NCBI GenBank assembly: GCA_014529385.2
Contig: CM043960.1
Coordinates: 38,667,281-38,727,280 of the forward strand
Origin: Adiantum capillus-veneris
Taxonomy: Eukaryota > Streptophyta > Polypodiopsida > Polypodiales > Pteridaceae
Direction: 5' to 3'
DNA: 60,000 bases
Within the stretch, counting starts at the first letter, position 1. Every line of letters starts with the position of its first letter. Both the position numbers and the translations under genes were made by a program. Shown here piece after piece: positions 23,585-34,964 of the stretch. The notes below the pieces were generated by a model that made no database searches, was not told the DNA's origin, and was given only the letters and a program-made list of their open reading frames with translations.

Positions 23585-23770
23585 ATCACGTGCGTTCAGG
23601 ACATGTTTGTAAAACCCCTTATCTGTGAATTTTGTTAAGAATATAATGTACCCTTTTCTTTTACAATCTGTAATTTTTTTTCAAATTTGAAAAAATAATT
23701 CCCTTATGTATATATATTTCTGTAAGTTTCAAGAACTTTAAATACCCTTCTGTTGAACTCACGTGATAGG

Positions 23771-24505
23771 TTACATTTTTATAAGGTGACCTCCCCGGGC
23801 ATGTATCCAAATTGAGTCTTTGACTTTGACGTGATCTTTGGATACCAACACTTGGTTGACATTCTTTGGCTTCTTCTGGATGTTTTTTTGTGATGGAAAC
23901 TTTGGTTGGTAGAATTTTTTCTTAAGTTTCCATTGCATTGTTGATGGTTTGGATCTTGATGTAGAGGCTTCATTGGAACTTTGATGTAGGCTCGTTGAAA
24001 GTAAAGTCATCTTGCAAGGTTGATATACTTCAGTGTTTACCTTAGCTTTACCTTTTTTTGCAATGCTTGGTTGCTCCTTTTTTGCATTGACTTGATGTGC
24101 TTTTGGGATTTTTGATGGTGTTGTTGCTGAAGATTTTCCTTGTGGTTGAAAGAAGATGTTCCTCCACCTTTTTGTCAAGACTAGACTCTCCTTGATATGA
24201 TGGGATTCAATTATGTGGAAAGTATCTTTATATTCCCCGATACTCAATTTGAGTATGGCTTCTGTCATGCCAAAGCTAGGAATTGGCATTTTTGAACTTG
24301 TGTACAAAATCTCCTCTAGCTCGGTGATTGGCGGCTTTTCCATCATGATCCACGTTCCATAAGTCATTAGATTCTTTGCTGCATCTGGATCTATCACAGC
24401 TGAACATGTGATTTTGAGTCTTGTTTCTCCGCATATGCTAAATTTGATCATCACAGGAGATAATCGATCTTCGTGCTTATCCTTGTTCTTCTTTTGATCT
24501 TGCAT
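23771..24505 (-). pseudogene. M second protease-like domain (PR2)
   Basis: This is the longest open minus-strand frame in M (244 codons). It carries a retropepsin-like pattern: beta-strand VMIKFSICGETRLKI, then AVIDPDAAKNLMTYGTW in place of a D[ST]G[AS] active site, then IPSFGMTEAILKLSIG and IESHHIKESLVL. The catalytic Gly is lost (D-P-D-A), so it is probably inactive. The D-x-x-A-x-x-N-L-x-x-Y-G pattern matches the domain after the P integrase (LLDSGAQANLISYG). A K/S/T-rich tail follows. Confidence 0.6.
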
Positions 24506-24568
24506 TTTTTGAACATTTGACGTTGAACTTGGAAGCTTTTCTCCTTCATCTTTTCATTTGCACTTTTT

Positions 24569-25575
24569 CTAGAGTCTGCTTCTTTGAAATAGCTTTTGTC
24601 GATTCTCAGGTATGTCAATGATGACATATTCTCGTTGTTGCTCTACTTCCTTCATGTGTACTTTGGCATCATGTTCCATGACGTAGCTATCTGTTTCAAC
24701 TTTTCTGCTTTCACACTCACAAACTTCATTAGCTTCCTTCAACACCTTTATTGTAAATAAGGAAGTTATATCATAGACTCCCTCATCACAGAATTTAGTC
24801 AGGGTCACCTCATTCACACGCACATCAAGAGTCGCAAGTATTTGATCCCATCCAAAGGATTCAAATAAATCCTCTGGAGATGGTTCTTTAATGTAAGCTT
24901 CATCTCCTTCTGAACGCTCTAGGATGCAATCTTCCTTTTAATACTTTCATTCTCAAGAGCTTCGTACATCCAAATATGTGTTTTGCTTTCCAAATCAGTT
25001 GTGGAGTTTAAGTCTTCCCCCGGGGTTCGTACTACATCTCTATAACTATGATTTGTGACACTAATCTTCGTAGTGACATCCTTGTGTCTCAAGTAGATAT
25101 AGTCATAGCCCCAGTCTTGTACCATTTTGAGCTGGCGCATGAATGGTCTGCCCAATATGACATCAAATTTGTTGCTCTTGTCAAAATTCATTATGGCAAA
25201 GGTGTGCTCATACTATATGCCACACAAAGATACAATGATTTGTTCTAATATTCATATTGGTTTCTCCATGTATCCATCCGCTAATTGCAATCTCATTCGA
25301 GTTTTCCTAAGAGCAGGCTTTCACCATTTTTTCCATATGTCTTTGGTTGCAATGGCAATTCCGGCCCCACTATCTAATATAGCAACCGTCTTTACTCCTT
25401 TGTACTCAAGTGGTAAGGTGGTGTTTCCTTCTTCTCCTTCGCAGTAGTCACCCATCTTATTTACTAGTACTGGCTTTGTTTGTGGATTCTTAGGCATGGT
25501 GTCATCCATGTTTTCATATGTAAGTTGGTCATGTGAAGGGATTTTCAGCCCCATGTTTTCCAGGTGTTTGCCCAT
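24569..25575 (-). pseudogene. M first protease (PR1) and following linker
   Basis: The frame at 25575-25321 holds NKMGDYCEGEEGNTTLPLEY and the active site AILDSGAGIAIATKDIWKKW, nearly the same as P. The frame at 25191-24919 holds FDVILGRPFMRQLKMVQDWG and IYLRHKD, the C-terminal block of the same protease. A third frame at 24823-24569 matches the linker (FCDEGVYDI against FCDKDGYDV in P). Frameshifts separate the three. The active-site residues are intact. Confidence 0.75.
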
Positions 25576-25594
25576 TTGGCCCCATAGACACGGT

Positions 25595-26571
25595 CTATTT
25601 TAGTAGCTCTGAGAGATAAAGTGAGCATTGTATAGGAGAAGACATCAATTCATGCAAGCTCTTGGTATCCATCATTTGTGGTGTGGCTTTCCACTGACAA
25701 GGTACCATTTTAACCTCCGAGTTTGTTTCAAGTTCTCCTATGAAAGATGGCAAAGTCCTTAGAGAGCGTGGTTTACTCTCTTCAGATGTGACAGACCCAA
25801 CATCCCCATATAGAGATCTTATATCCCCCGGGAAAAATTTGTGATCCATGTTTATCTCAGGAATAGGTGCTGATTGTAAGGTAGCACGACCATCTTTTCG
25901 GTTTCTGATTGATTCCCACAAGGATTGTGGCCACGGTTCTTCTACCTCCGGAATAGGCATCACTGCTTGTGAGCCCACCCCATCTGTGGTATTGGCTACT
26001 TCCCTTGTATCTAAAGGTGCCTCAACTCCCAGCTCTTCCTGGTCTCTGTTTACAATACCCTGGCTCTCCAATTCTTGGACTTTATCAAGGATTGTGGCCA
26101 CGGTTCTTCTACCTCCGGAATAGGCATCACTGCTTGTGAGCCCACCCCATCTGTTGTATTGGCTACTTCCCTTGTATCTAAAGGTGCCTCAACTCCTAGC
26201 TCTTCCTAGTCTCTGTTTACAATACCCTGGCTCTCCAATTCTTGGACTTTATCACAGATTAGCACCTCTGTTTTTGGAGCATCTGGAACATGTGGTTCCA
26301 TAAGAGCTTGGGCCTTCTGGATGAGCTCCTTGCACATTTGCAACCTCTCTTTTTCATACCCTGGATGAGGGTACGTTAGCCATCTATCCTCTTGGGTTTG
26401 ATTGGGTTTTAGCCTAGCTTCATAAGCTTTCAAGATCGCATCCAAAGGTTCAAACACTTTGTCGACCAAGACTGAACCTCCTGAGTTAGTCTTTGACTCT
26501 TTAGGTCCCTTTGTGTTTTTGTTCCTTTCTTGCTCTTGGCTAAGCTTCTCTCTTATTTGATTCGGTTCATT
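25595..26571 (-). pseudogene. M gag-PR connecting region
   Basis: Two frames (26469-26206 and 26101-25595) match P at 45340-46050: AILKAYEARLKPNQTQEDRW against ALLKAYEARLKKNQTQEQNW, and LRTLPSFIGELETNSEVKMV against LITLPSYLGEYEAKSEVRAI. The part is acidic with predicted helix. A recent 167-base tandem duplication breaks the frame. Confidence 0.65.
25921..26254. repeat. 167-bp tandem duplication
   Basis: Two adjacent units (25921-26087 and 26088-26254) differ at only three positions. The unit length is not a multiple of three, so the duplication shifts the M coding frame. Confidence 0.9.
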
Positions 26572-27540
26572 TTACAAATCCGCTTTCTCCTTCGGCCTCT
26601 TCAATTTCATTTTGTCTCGTCTACCTTTCCACGATCTTCTTCCGAAGGTTCTCACCGATTTTTTCTCAAATTCTGTTTGAACAGGCAATGTGGCTTTTTT
26701 AGCTGGTTTGTTTTTGGCAACTTCTTGAGCTTGAGCTCGAGTCATCATGTTTAAAGGAATGGCGGGTTCTACCTCGGATCTGCTTGAAGAAGGCATCATG
26801 CCTTCAACATTCATTGTTGCTTTCCCTTTGTAGTCTGGATTTTTAGCACAGTGTTGGCGTAGATGGTCTAAACCACAACGTTCACAGAATACAAATAATT
26901 CGATTTGTGGACCCTTGATTGGACAACTTTGTGCCCAATGATCACCTCCACACTCATAGCATGACCTTCTTGTTTTACATCTGGTGATCCAGCTAATGGT
27001 TGTTGTTGCCTTGTGAGGATGTTCTTTGAACCATACTCCTATGAATGATTGGCTATGAACATGAGCGTATTCGCATCCATGGAGCACTGGTTTCTCATGG
27101 GTTGTGGCATATGCATTGGTTGAGCGTAGTTGACTATCACTCTCCCATCATTCAGAACTGGTGGTTATTGCCCTAGCACACGTTGTGGATTTGGCTGAGT
27201 TGTACACCATGGAGTGAGATGATCCCCTCCACAAGTATTACAAATCCTCAATTGAGGTTGTCGTACAATCAGGTTTTGGATGTAGCCTTGGTTTATTCTT
27301 CTAATCACTCCCTTGACCACTTGAGCAATGATTGGTTCCCAAGGAGTTTGAACATCTCTCTTTGTTGTTGATTCGCTCTTCAGAGATGAGTCACTACTAG
27401 TCACGTTGTCTATATCTTCACTCACGTCTCCATAGGCCTTGCAATTGTCAACTAGATAAAGAGCTTCTCTAGTGACTTGCTCAAATGTCGTGCATCCTTT
27501 CAAATGTAGGTCCTTTTTGAGAGTTTCATTCCTCAAGCCC
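26572..27540 (-). pseudogene. gag: M gag nucleocapsid part, three zinc knuckles
   Basis: Two open frames hold three zinc knuckles of the form C-x2-C-x3-H-x4-C: CNTCGGDHLTPWC near 27240, CYECGGDHWAQSC near 26945 and CERCGLDHLRQHC near 26870. The spacing has three residues between the second Cys and the His, one fewer than the usual CCHC knuckle. The frame at 27536-27165 starts in the capsid end (LKKDLHLKGCTTFEQVTREALYLVDNC), which P shares. They would bind element RNA in the particle. Confidence 0.75.
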
Positions 27541-28489
27541 TCTATGAAGAGAATAGATAGCCTCTCATCTTACGGTAGCTCTCGTGTAGGATATCTCTCA
27601 ATGTATTGTTTGAAGTGAAGAAGAGCTTCATTCACTCTTTCATTCGCTTTTTGTTTGAAAGCGTACATTTGGGACACTGTGTTATGTTTGATTCCTCTTT
27701 TTTAGAATTCCTCTGCAAACTCTTGTAAGAGTTGTGCTATGTTTGGAAAATCATCTCTATTTAGTGGTTGGAACCAAGTCAAGGCTGTTCCTTCCAATGT
27801 TAACCCAAATCCCTCATACTGAGTATGGAAATCCGCAATCTGTTCAGCTCTAATAACTTGTTTGAAGAGTGAGACATGAGCATATGTGTCCTTCGACCCA
27901 TCATATTTTCTCTTGACACATTGAGACACTTGATATGGTCTTAATCGTTGTGGCTCAGTCACCAGTCTAACCAATTTGTGGTCTCTTGGAAAAATGTCTC
28001 TCACTCTCTCCTCTCATCTTGGAGAGAATCTCGGTGGAATACTCTCTGATGTGTACTCTGGCATCGTTTTTGGCTGAAAGTAAGTAGAAAATGGAGTACC
28101 CTTGTATGTATATCTCTTGAGGTCCATGGGATCAACAAGTTTGTACTCACGTCCATACTTATCTACCATCAAAACTTGCACCCATGGGCATCTGTTTACG
28201 TGAATGCATAGAGGTTCTTATGGGTGGTCAACTCTCTAGCATAGGGCTCTACACACTTGTAGAATATATATGGATCCCCGTTTGTGAATCTATACAACCC
28301 CTCATAATTGTAATCTATAAGCACTCTCATGGATTCATTTGCTTTCATGAATCTCACGTTCGGTTTGTTGATCAACAGATGCCCCTCCTCTATGTATTCT
28401 CTCAATCCCTCTGTTGAAGGCATTGCATCGTTTTTCATGTCTATGAGTGGATTAGAGAACCCTGGTGGTGGATGATTTGTCATGCTCAA
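27541..28489 (-). pseudogene. gag: M gag N-terminal and capsid part
   Basis: The frame at 28489-28196 begins MSMTNHPPPGFSNP and includes GLYRFTNGDPYIF. The frame at 28004-27702 holds RLRPYQVSQCVKRKYDGS, IRAEQIADFHTQYEGFGL and TALTWFQPL, matching the capsid of P (RIRPSQVQKWVNKKYTGS; TQFAGFGLTLEDDAATWL). Frameshifts near 28100 and 27700 break it. The ATG at 28489 follows the palindrome leader. Confidence 0.7.
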
Positions 28490-31347
28490 GACTCTCTCAA
28501 AACTCTCAAGAAAATCCTTGATAAGCCCACTTTGGCTAAGTGCAACTTATCCCTTGCTGCCCCTGATCAGGTCTCTCAAAAGTTAGAGATCTGTGACTTT
28601 TTTGGTTTCTGAAAACTAGTTATGGGTACCCTAAAAGTTTGGAATTAGGAAACATGGTAAAATTCAGCTCTAAAACCAAAACACGGTAAAATTCAGCTCT
28701 AAAACATGGTGTGTGGTATTGCCCGCAAGCTTTCTTCCTAGCTATACCTGACTCAATTTGGAGTTGTGTATCAAAAGTTAGAGCACTTTTAGTGAACTGC
28801 ACTTGAATCAGCACTCAAAACAGTCTCAGGCCAGAACACAGGAACTTTGGCTTGTATCTTGGTCTCCGGAAGGTATTTTTAGCTCAAACTTGAGATTTGG
28901 GATGTCCTTAAGTATGTCTACAACATCACCAAGTCAAATACCCCCACGATGTTGAGAGGTACATGGATCGCGATCCATGTTCCTGTCAAAAAAAAAAAAC
29001 AAATTTTCCCAAATTTTGACTATGTGTAGACAAGGTCATATGCAAGCTATATACCAATTTTCACCAAATTCTGAGGTTGAGGTACATGGATCGCGATCCA
29101 TGTTCAACCGCATCTGGACTTGATCTCTTGGCAGCTTATTGCACTCTATGTCCACAAGCTAAATCTCAAATCTTTTTGGATTTGGACTTGTTTTGACATG
29201 CCAAATGGTCAATACAAGGTCTGCATTGTGGTTTTCAGTCTGTCACCTATTTTGTTCCCTTTTGACCCAAATTTGCTCAATTTTTTCCAAAATTGGACTT
29301 GGGGATAGATTTTCTTGTGTAAGCACTACTGATCTGGAAAGTTTCAGTTCAAGCTGTCACTATGGGTACATGGATTGCGATCCATGTTTGGAGCCCAAAT
29401 TGACTTCTCTTGGTACTATTAGAATCAGCATGACTAGTAGGTCCGATGGTATCAAAATTTTTGAAAATGGACCTCTGGATTGAAAAGTTAGGTCAGTTCT
29501 AGCACTTGCACAAAGTACTTGGCAGTTCTGAGCTTTTGGTTTGATTTTGGGTCTCCAAATTCACTTTTGAAAAGACCACTAGACTCATGGTGATGTCCTC
29601 TAGCTATGGTGCAAATTTGGTATCGATTTGTGACAAAGGAACATGGATCGCGATCCATGTACCTATGTGTCAGATTGCACTGAAACTTGGCACACAGTTT
29701 TCCCTTGGTCTTCTAATCCCTGCTATGTGGTTTTTGTGTGATTTGGAATTGTTTAGGCCAGGCAAAAGTCAATTTAGAGGTCTGTTTTAGGGTTTTCACT
29801 TGAGCAGTTTTTGGCTCTTTTCACCCACTTTTTGAACTTTTTTGACAAAATTTCTTTGGAGACTTTCGTTCACAATGGTCTTTGCTACAGGCTGGAAAAG
29901 TTCCTGCCCAAAAATTTCTCAGAGGTACATGGATCGCGATCCATGTTCCACCACTTTTGGATCTGAAAGTTTGGTGTGCTAATAGCTTGTGATGTTTGTA
30001 GCTTGCTCCACAAAAATTTCTAGATTTGGATCAGTTTTGCCCAACCAAAACTGACTTCTACAGTCTATTGTGGTAGTTTTGACAATGCTCTGTATTTTGG
30101 CTCTTTTGACCACTTTTTATAACTTTTTTGCATTTGGTTCTTTTAGGAAAATTGTTTGTCTATGTGTTAGCTATCCATTGCTATAAATCTCAGCCAAAAA
30201 AAAAATCAAAATTTTTTCATGAGGTACATGGATCGCGATCCATGTTTGGAAGCCAAATTGACATTTCTTGGTACCATCAGAATCAGCATGTTTACTAGAT
30301 GCTATGGTATCAAAAGTTTGAGTTTGGACTAGTTTTTGCCATTCAAAAGCAAGTTTTTCTATCTGTCCTGCGGTTTTTCACTAGTTTCTGTATTTGGCTA
30401 TTTTGACCAACTTTTTTTAATTTTTTGACATGCTGCCTTTTGGAAAAGTTGTTCCAAATGATATCAGGGATGTACTTGTCAAATATCAACCCAGAATGTC
30501 AAAAAGATACATGGATCACGATCCATGTTTGGCAGCATTTTTTCATGAATTTTGTTCTGTTAGTTCTTTATGCCCTGTAGAAGTTAAATCTCATCCCTTT
30601 TCGAATTTGGATCCCAAAATCTCAAGATTTGCCCAATTTTGTGTCTGAATCCCTGTTTTGGTTGTTTTTGCTCTAACAACCAATTCTCATGTGATTTTTG
30701 AAGTTTTCTTCCAAGCAAACTTGATCAAAGTAATTTCCCAATGATGTACACTATAAATGGTCACTTTTCACCAAAATGGTTTTTTGGGGTACATGGATCG
30801 TGATCCATGTTCCTCCACAGAATCTTGCCAAACGTTTTAGATTGATTCTAGAGAGTATGTTGATGCCCTTGAATCCACAAATTTTTGAATTTGGATCACT
30901 TTTGAGGTCTCTACCATCAAATTTTCAGAATTTCAGAGTTATGGTCATTTTGGCCAAAATATGGTTTTCACCCTTTTTATCCTCAAACTTTTAGCCCAAA
31001 TTTGATGGTGGTAGTTTCTATCTACCCTACTCCTAAGTACTGAAATGAAACATGAAACATGAAACAAAAACAAATAAAATGGTACAATATAAATTCGAAA
31101 CGAAAAACGGTACAACACTCTGAAAGCATAGAGAAAATTGAAGAATGAAATGCTTTTGGCTATCTCACTCACAGCCCTCTTTACTTCTCAAGAATAGATC
31201 TAGCAATTCCTCGACTTCTAGACTCTATCAAGCACTAAACCCCGTGTCGAGCTGCTTCACTGCTAAGGTGTAAATGGAATGGAGAGACAAATCTTAGAAA
31301 AAGAACGCTCTACATACGCACTAGGTCACTCACCATCTAAGGATCAT
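28490..31347 (-). promoter_or_regulatory. M untranslated leader, repeat-built
   Basis: About 2.9 kb lies between gag start and PBS with no sustained coding frame. It is made of diverged units mostly near 283 bases long, each containing one copy of a 20-base palindrome. Recurrent T-rich phrases (GGCTCTTTTGACCACTTTTT-like) occur in several units, and the flanks of the copies at 29368 and 30226 are clearly alike (AAATTGAC, CTTGGTAC, AGAATCAGCATG). Confidence 0.7.
28961..30810. repeat. Array of eight 20-bp palindromes (M type)
   Basis: ACATGGATCGCGATCCATGT occurs at 28961-28980, 29084-29103, 29641-29660, 29927-29946 and 30226-30245 without any mismatch. It also occurs at 29368-29387 (centre TGCG), 30509-30528 (centre CACG) and 30791-30810 (centre CGTG) with one change each. 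Start-to-start distances are 123, 284, 273, 286, 299, 283 and 282 bases. All changes fall in the central CGCG; the eight-base arms are unchanged in every copy. Confidence 0.97.
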
Positions 31348-31366
31348 ATCCCCGGCAACGGCGCCA
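31348..31366 (-). promoter_or_regulatory. M primer binding site, tRNA-Asp
   Basis: On the minus strand TGGCGCCGTTGCCGGGGAT is complementary to the 3' end of plant tRNA-Asp(GUC), including CCA. It lies one base after the LTR end ACA. It sets the direction of M as right to left. Confidence 0.9.
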
Positions 31367-31367
31367 A

Positions 31368-32275
31368 TGTTAGCGGGTCGTCGCGACGGACGTTTGCAGC
31401 ATAGCTTTCTGGTACTAACATAATGTCAATACTCAGGGAAAGTGACTCGGATGGGGCACGGAGACTCTATGAGATCGTCAATCTCAAGAATTGAACTTTA
31501 ACAAACGAACATAACAACTCTACAAGCAAACCAACACTCAATGATCAGGAAAATTTACCTATGTCCTTTCTCACAACTCTAGGTCATCACGCCATTTTGG
31601 CACTCGAACGGACTCAAAATGCAACGAACTTTAGGAGGAGGTCTAGGACACCTAGGGGCACTATCCTAGCAAGTCTGGTCGGAATTCGACAAGGTACAAT
31701 CATGATCCACTCATGAAAAAGGGTCCTAAAAATTGCAACATAACTATTCAGAACTGTCATCCTATGGTCTAAGAACACTCTCCTATGGTCAAAACGACTA
31801 AAAACAGCGATTTAAGCACTCAAATCTGTAATTATAGCTCACAGATGCGTAGTCACGAACCACAGCAAAACTGAAAGCTTACACTTAAATTAAAGAGCAA
31901 AAAGATAGGAACACAATGCAAATTTTGGATTTGAAAATTGATTACCCATTCATTAGTTGCGTCGATTACAAATTGGAGCAGCTCGTAGCTTGAGCGTATG
32001 TTTTTTGAGCTCCCACTTCTTCTAAGGATAAGCCTCCTTTCACATTAAGGTTATTGAACTTTATACCTAGGGCATTCTAAATGGCCAGTGGCTGGTTCAC
32101 ATGGACCTTTACAATTGTCATGACAGTATTACAACTCATGGAATTGACCTGCTACTCTGGAATTAGGATTTACACAGAGTATCACTACACTAGCTCGGCA
32201 AAATAATAGACTACAAATGTGGTGTCCGGCTATGTGTTCAGCCAACTGGGCGCTCGTTTGATCTGTCCTCAAACA
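31368..32275 (-). repeat. M 5' LTR, about 908 bp
   Basis: The PBS-side end reads CCCGCTAACA on the minus strand, with a CGTCCGTCGCGACG block close to it that matches the P LTR end (CGTCCGTCGCGGCG). The outer end was placed at the minus-strand TGTTTGAGGACAG, giving TG...CA ends and a length close to the 935 bp of P. The outer boundary is not confirmed by a target duplication, because the other LTR was not found. Confidence 0.6.
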
Positions 32276-32911
<636 letters not shown>

Positions 32912-32980
32912 GGGACTCTACAATTAGAGCTCCAAGAGCAACAAGATCTCCACAAGCAACAAGTAGGGTTGCACTCTTGC

Positions 32981-33540
<560 letters not shown>

Positions 33541-33836
33541 AATGACCATAACGAACCATAACCATAACTTAAAACCATAACCATAACGAACCATAACCAT
33601 AACATAAAAGCATAACCATAACCGGCCATAACCATTTTGATCAAAACCATAATGCAGATAACCATAACCATAAACAAAATTAACAATAACCATAAGCATA
33701 ACCAGAAAGTTAAACAAAACCTGAACCATAACTATGTCTATACAAGAATAGGAGAAATAACCATGTCTATACAATGACAATGACAATAACCATAACCATA
33801 AGGAAAACAATAACTGTCTGAACAATAACCATAACC
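33541..33836. repeat. Degenerate CCATAA hexamer tract
   Basis: Roughly 300 bases contain many copies of AACCATAACCATAA with interruptions (AACGAACCATAA, AATAACCATAACC). Long minus-strand frames rich in Y, G, W and L here are a by-product of the hexamer and are not a gene. Confidence 0.85.
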
Positions 33837-34034
33837 ATATATATATGTCTATACAAAAAAGAGACACAGAAGCGTGTTTGTGTCTCACAAACCATATATA
33901 TGAAATCCGGTCCAGTGATGACTAGGCGTCACAACCTGCACATAGGACAACTCACAAAATTAGTATTGATATTACTTCACATATACTTACTTAATTAAAT
34001 CAACTCACACATATTAACGTCTCACCTCAAGCGA
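33837..34034. other. Unassigned
   Basis: AT-rich, nothing recognised. It lies just downstream, in minus sense, of the spliced-gene fragment and could contain its 3' UTR. Confidence 0.4.
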
Positions 34035-34380
34035 TCAGCGAGACTGTAAGGCCTCCCAGTCTACCGGCTCTCCTGAAGCATCAAGATCATTCAATACTTC
34101 ATAGATACCTGTGTGATATCCATCTGACTCCTCCTGACGTGTCGGGGCTCGATGCATCGCAAGATTCTGTGTTTATACAAAAATCAAAGTAATAAGAATA
34201 CATGATTCATCGTGTTTTAAAAAACGCCATAGTTAAGATTGGATTAGAAACTCACAAACTCATAGCGAACGGTGTCGAAGCCTCCGCTACCAAGATGAGA
34301 TGTCCCCCTGGTCATCTGTCGTATCTGCGCGGCCTCACGCTGTTGTCTGAACCACATGTCTGTTGTCCGCTCATCCTCCC
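34035..34380 (-). pseudogene. Two-exon gene fragment, truncated by P
   Basis: On the minus strand an open frame from 34377 to 34256 (EDERTTDMWFRQQRE ... HLGSGGFDTVRYEF) ends at a GTGAG donor (34255-34251). An 89-base intron ends in ACACAG at 34167. In phase 0 the second exon (34166-34035) stays open as NLAMHRAPTRQEESDGYHTG ... DWEALQSR and stops at TGA. Exact frame continuity across canonical splice sites supports a real coding end. The HLGSGGF tail is reminiscent of C-termini of plant transposase-like proteins, but I cannot name a family. The 5' part is cut off by element P. Confidence 0.55.
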
Positions 34381-34580
34381 TGTTAGAAGCTGGACACACC
34401 CCACGCCATCTAACTATTCGAAAGATTATTCTTTTTGTAATTATTCATTCATTGAGGAAAACCTGATTTTTCACCTTGTAATTATTGGGACTTACAGAAG
34501 TTTCCAGATTGTATCCCAGTTTTGATAGTTAGATTGAGTAGATAGTTGATTTTGGAACTTTAGGGTTTGAGAAATTGTAA

Positions 34581-34592
34581 GGTATATATACC
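34581..34592 (+). promoter_or_regulatory. Probable TATA box of P LTR
   Basis: GGTATATATACC is a 12-bp palindrome with a TATATATA core. It is kept in both D LTR copies. Its position in the LTR suits the U3 promoter. Confidence 0.6.
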
Positions 34593-34952
34593 ACTTTTTG
34601 ACCTTAATGAGAAACCTTTTGTCATTTTAAAAACAAGTTTTGAAGTCTGTGAGTGAGCGTACTATGTACGAGAGAGAGTGTGTGAGTTTCATCTTGACGC
34701 TACATGTGCTCCGATGGTCGGAATCGAGTGTGAAGAAGTGCAGCGTGTTGCCCCCGACGAGAGCTACGCGCCGATACCTACATTGCGCGCGTACGGTCCG
34801 GATTTGCAAGCTCCTTCTACGAGCTTCATCGGGTATTTGGGTGAGCATACGTTGTTCGATTTTGCATTGCAGTATATCCACGCGTTCACATTGAGTAGAA
34901 CTACACATTAGGCACTTTAGATTTTGGAAACGAAGACCTACAGATTTCAGCC

Positions 34953-34964
34953 AGACATCCTACG
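34953..34964 (+). promoter_or_regulatory. Half-palindrome in the P LTR
   Basis: AGACATCCTACG is identical to the left half of the 24-base palindromes in the P leader. It lies downstream of the TATA box, so probably in R or U5 of the transcript. It is also found at 20440-20451 and 21309-21320 in D. In all three LTRs it is followed by TG, so the right arm is absent. Confidence 0.7.

Larger units (their letters stand above)
19417..32275 (-). mobile_element. M: decayed gypsy element, minus strand
   Basis: Reading on the minus strand, there is an LTR (32275-31368), a tRNA-Asp-type PBS (31366-31348), a palindrome-bearing leader, gag with three zinc knuckles, a protease like that of P (PR1), a second protease-like domain (PR2), a repeat-rich linker and an RT fragment. 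The layout from LTR to PR1 mirrors element P. No RT, RH or IN lies between PR1 and PR2. Either an internal deletion removed them or this is a different, non-autonomous arrangement. The 3' LTR was not found. Insertion D splits the element. Confidence 0.7.

Noticed and set aside
28961-30810. CRISPR array or operator cluster reading of the regularly spaced palindromes
   Set aside because: Spacers are about 260 bases, units are related to each other, no cas genes are present and the context is a plant retrotransposon leader.
31348-31366. Match to the 3' end of tRNA-Asp, read as a possible tRNA gene on the plus strand
   Set aside because: Only the last 19 bases including CCA match. There is no acceptor partner, D arm or anticodon arm. 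It is the primer binding site of element M on the other strand.
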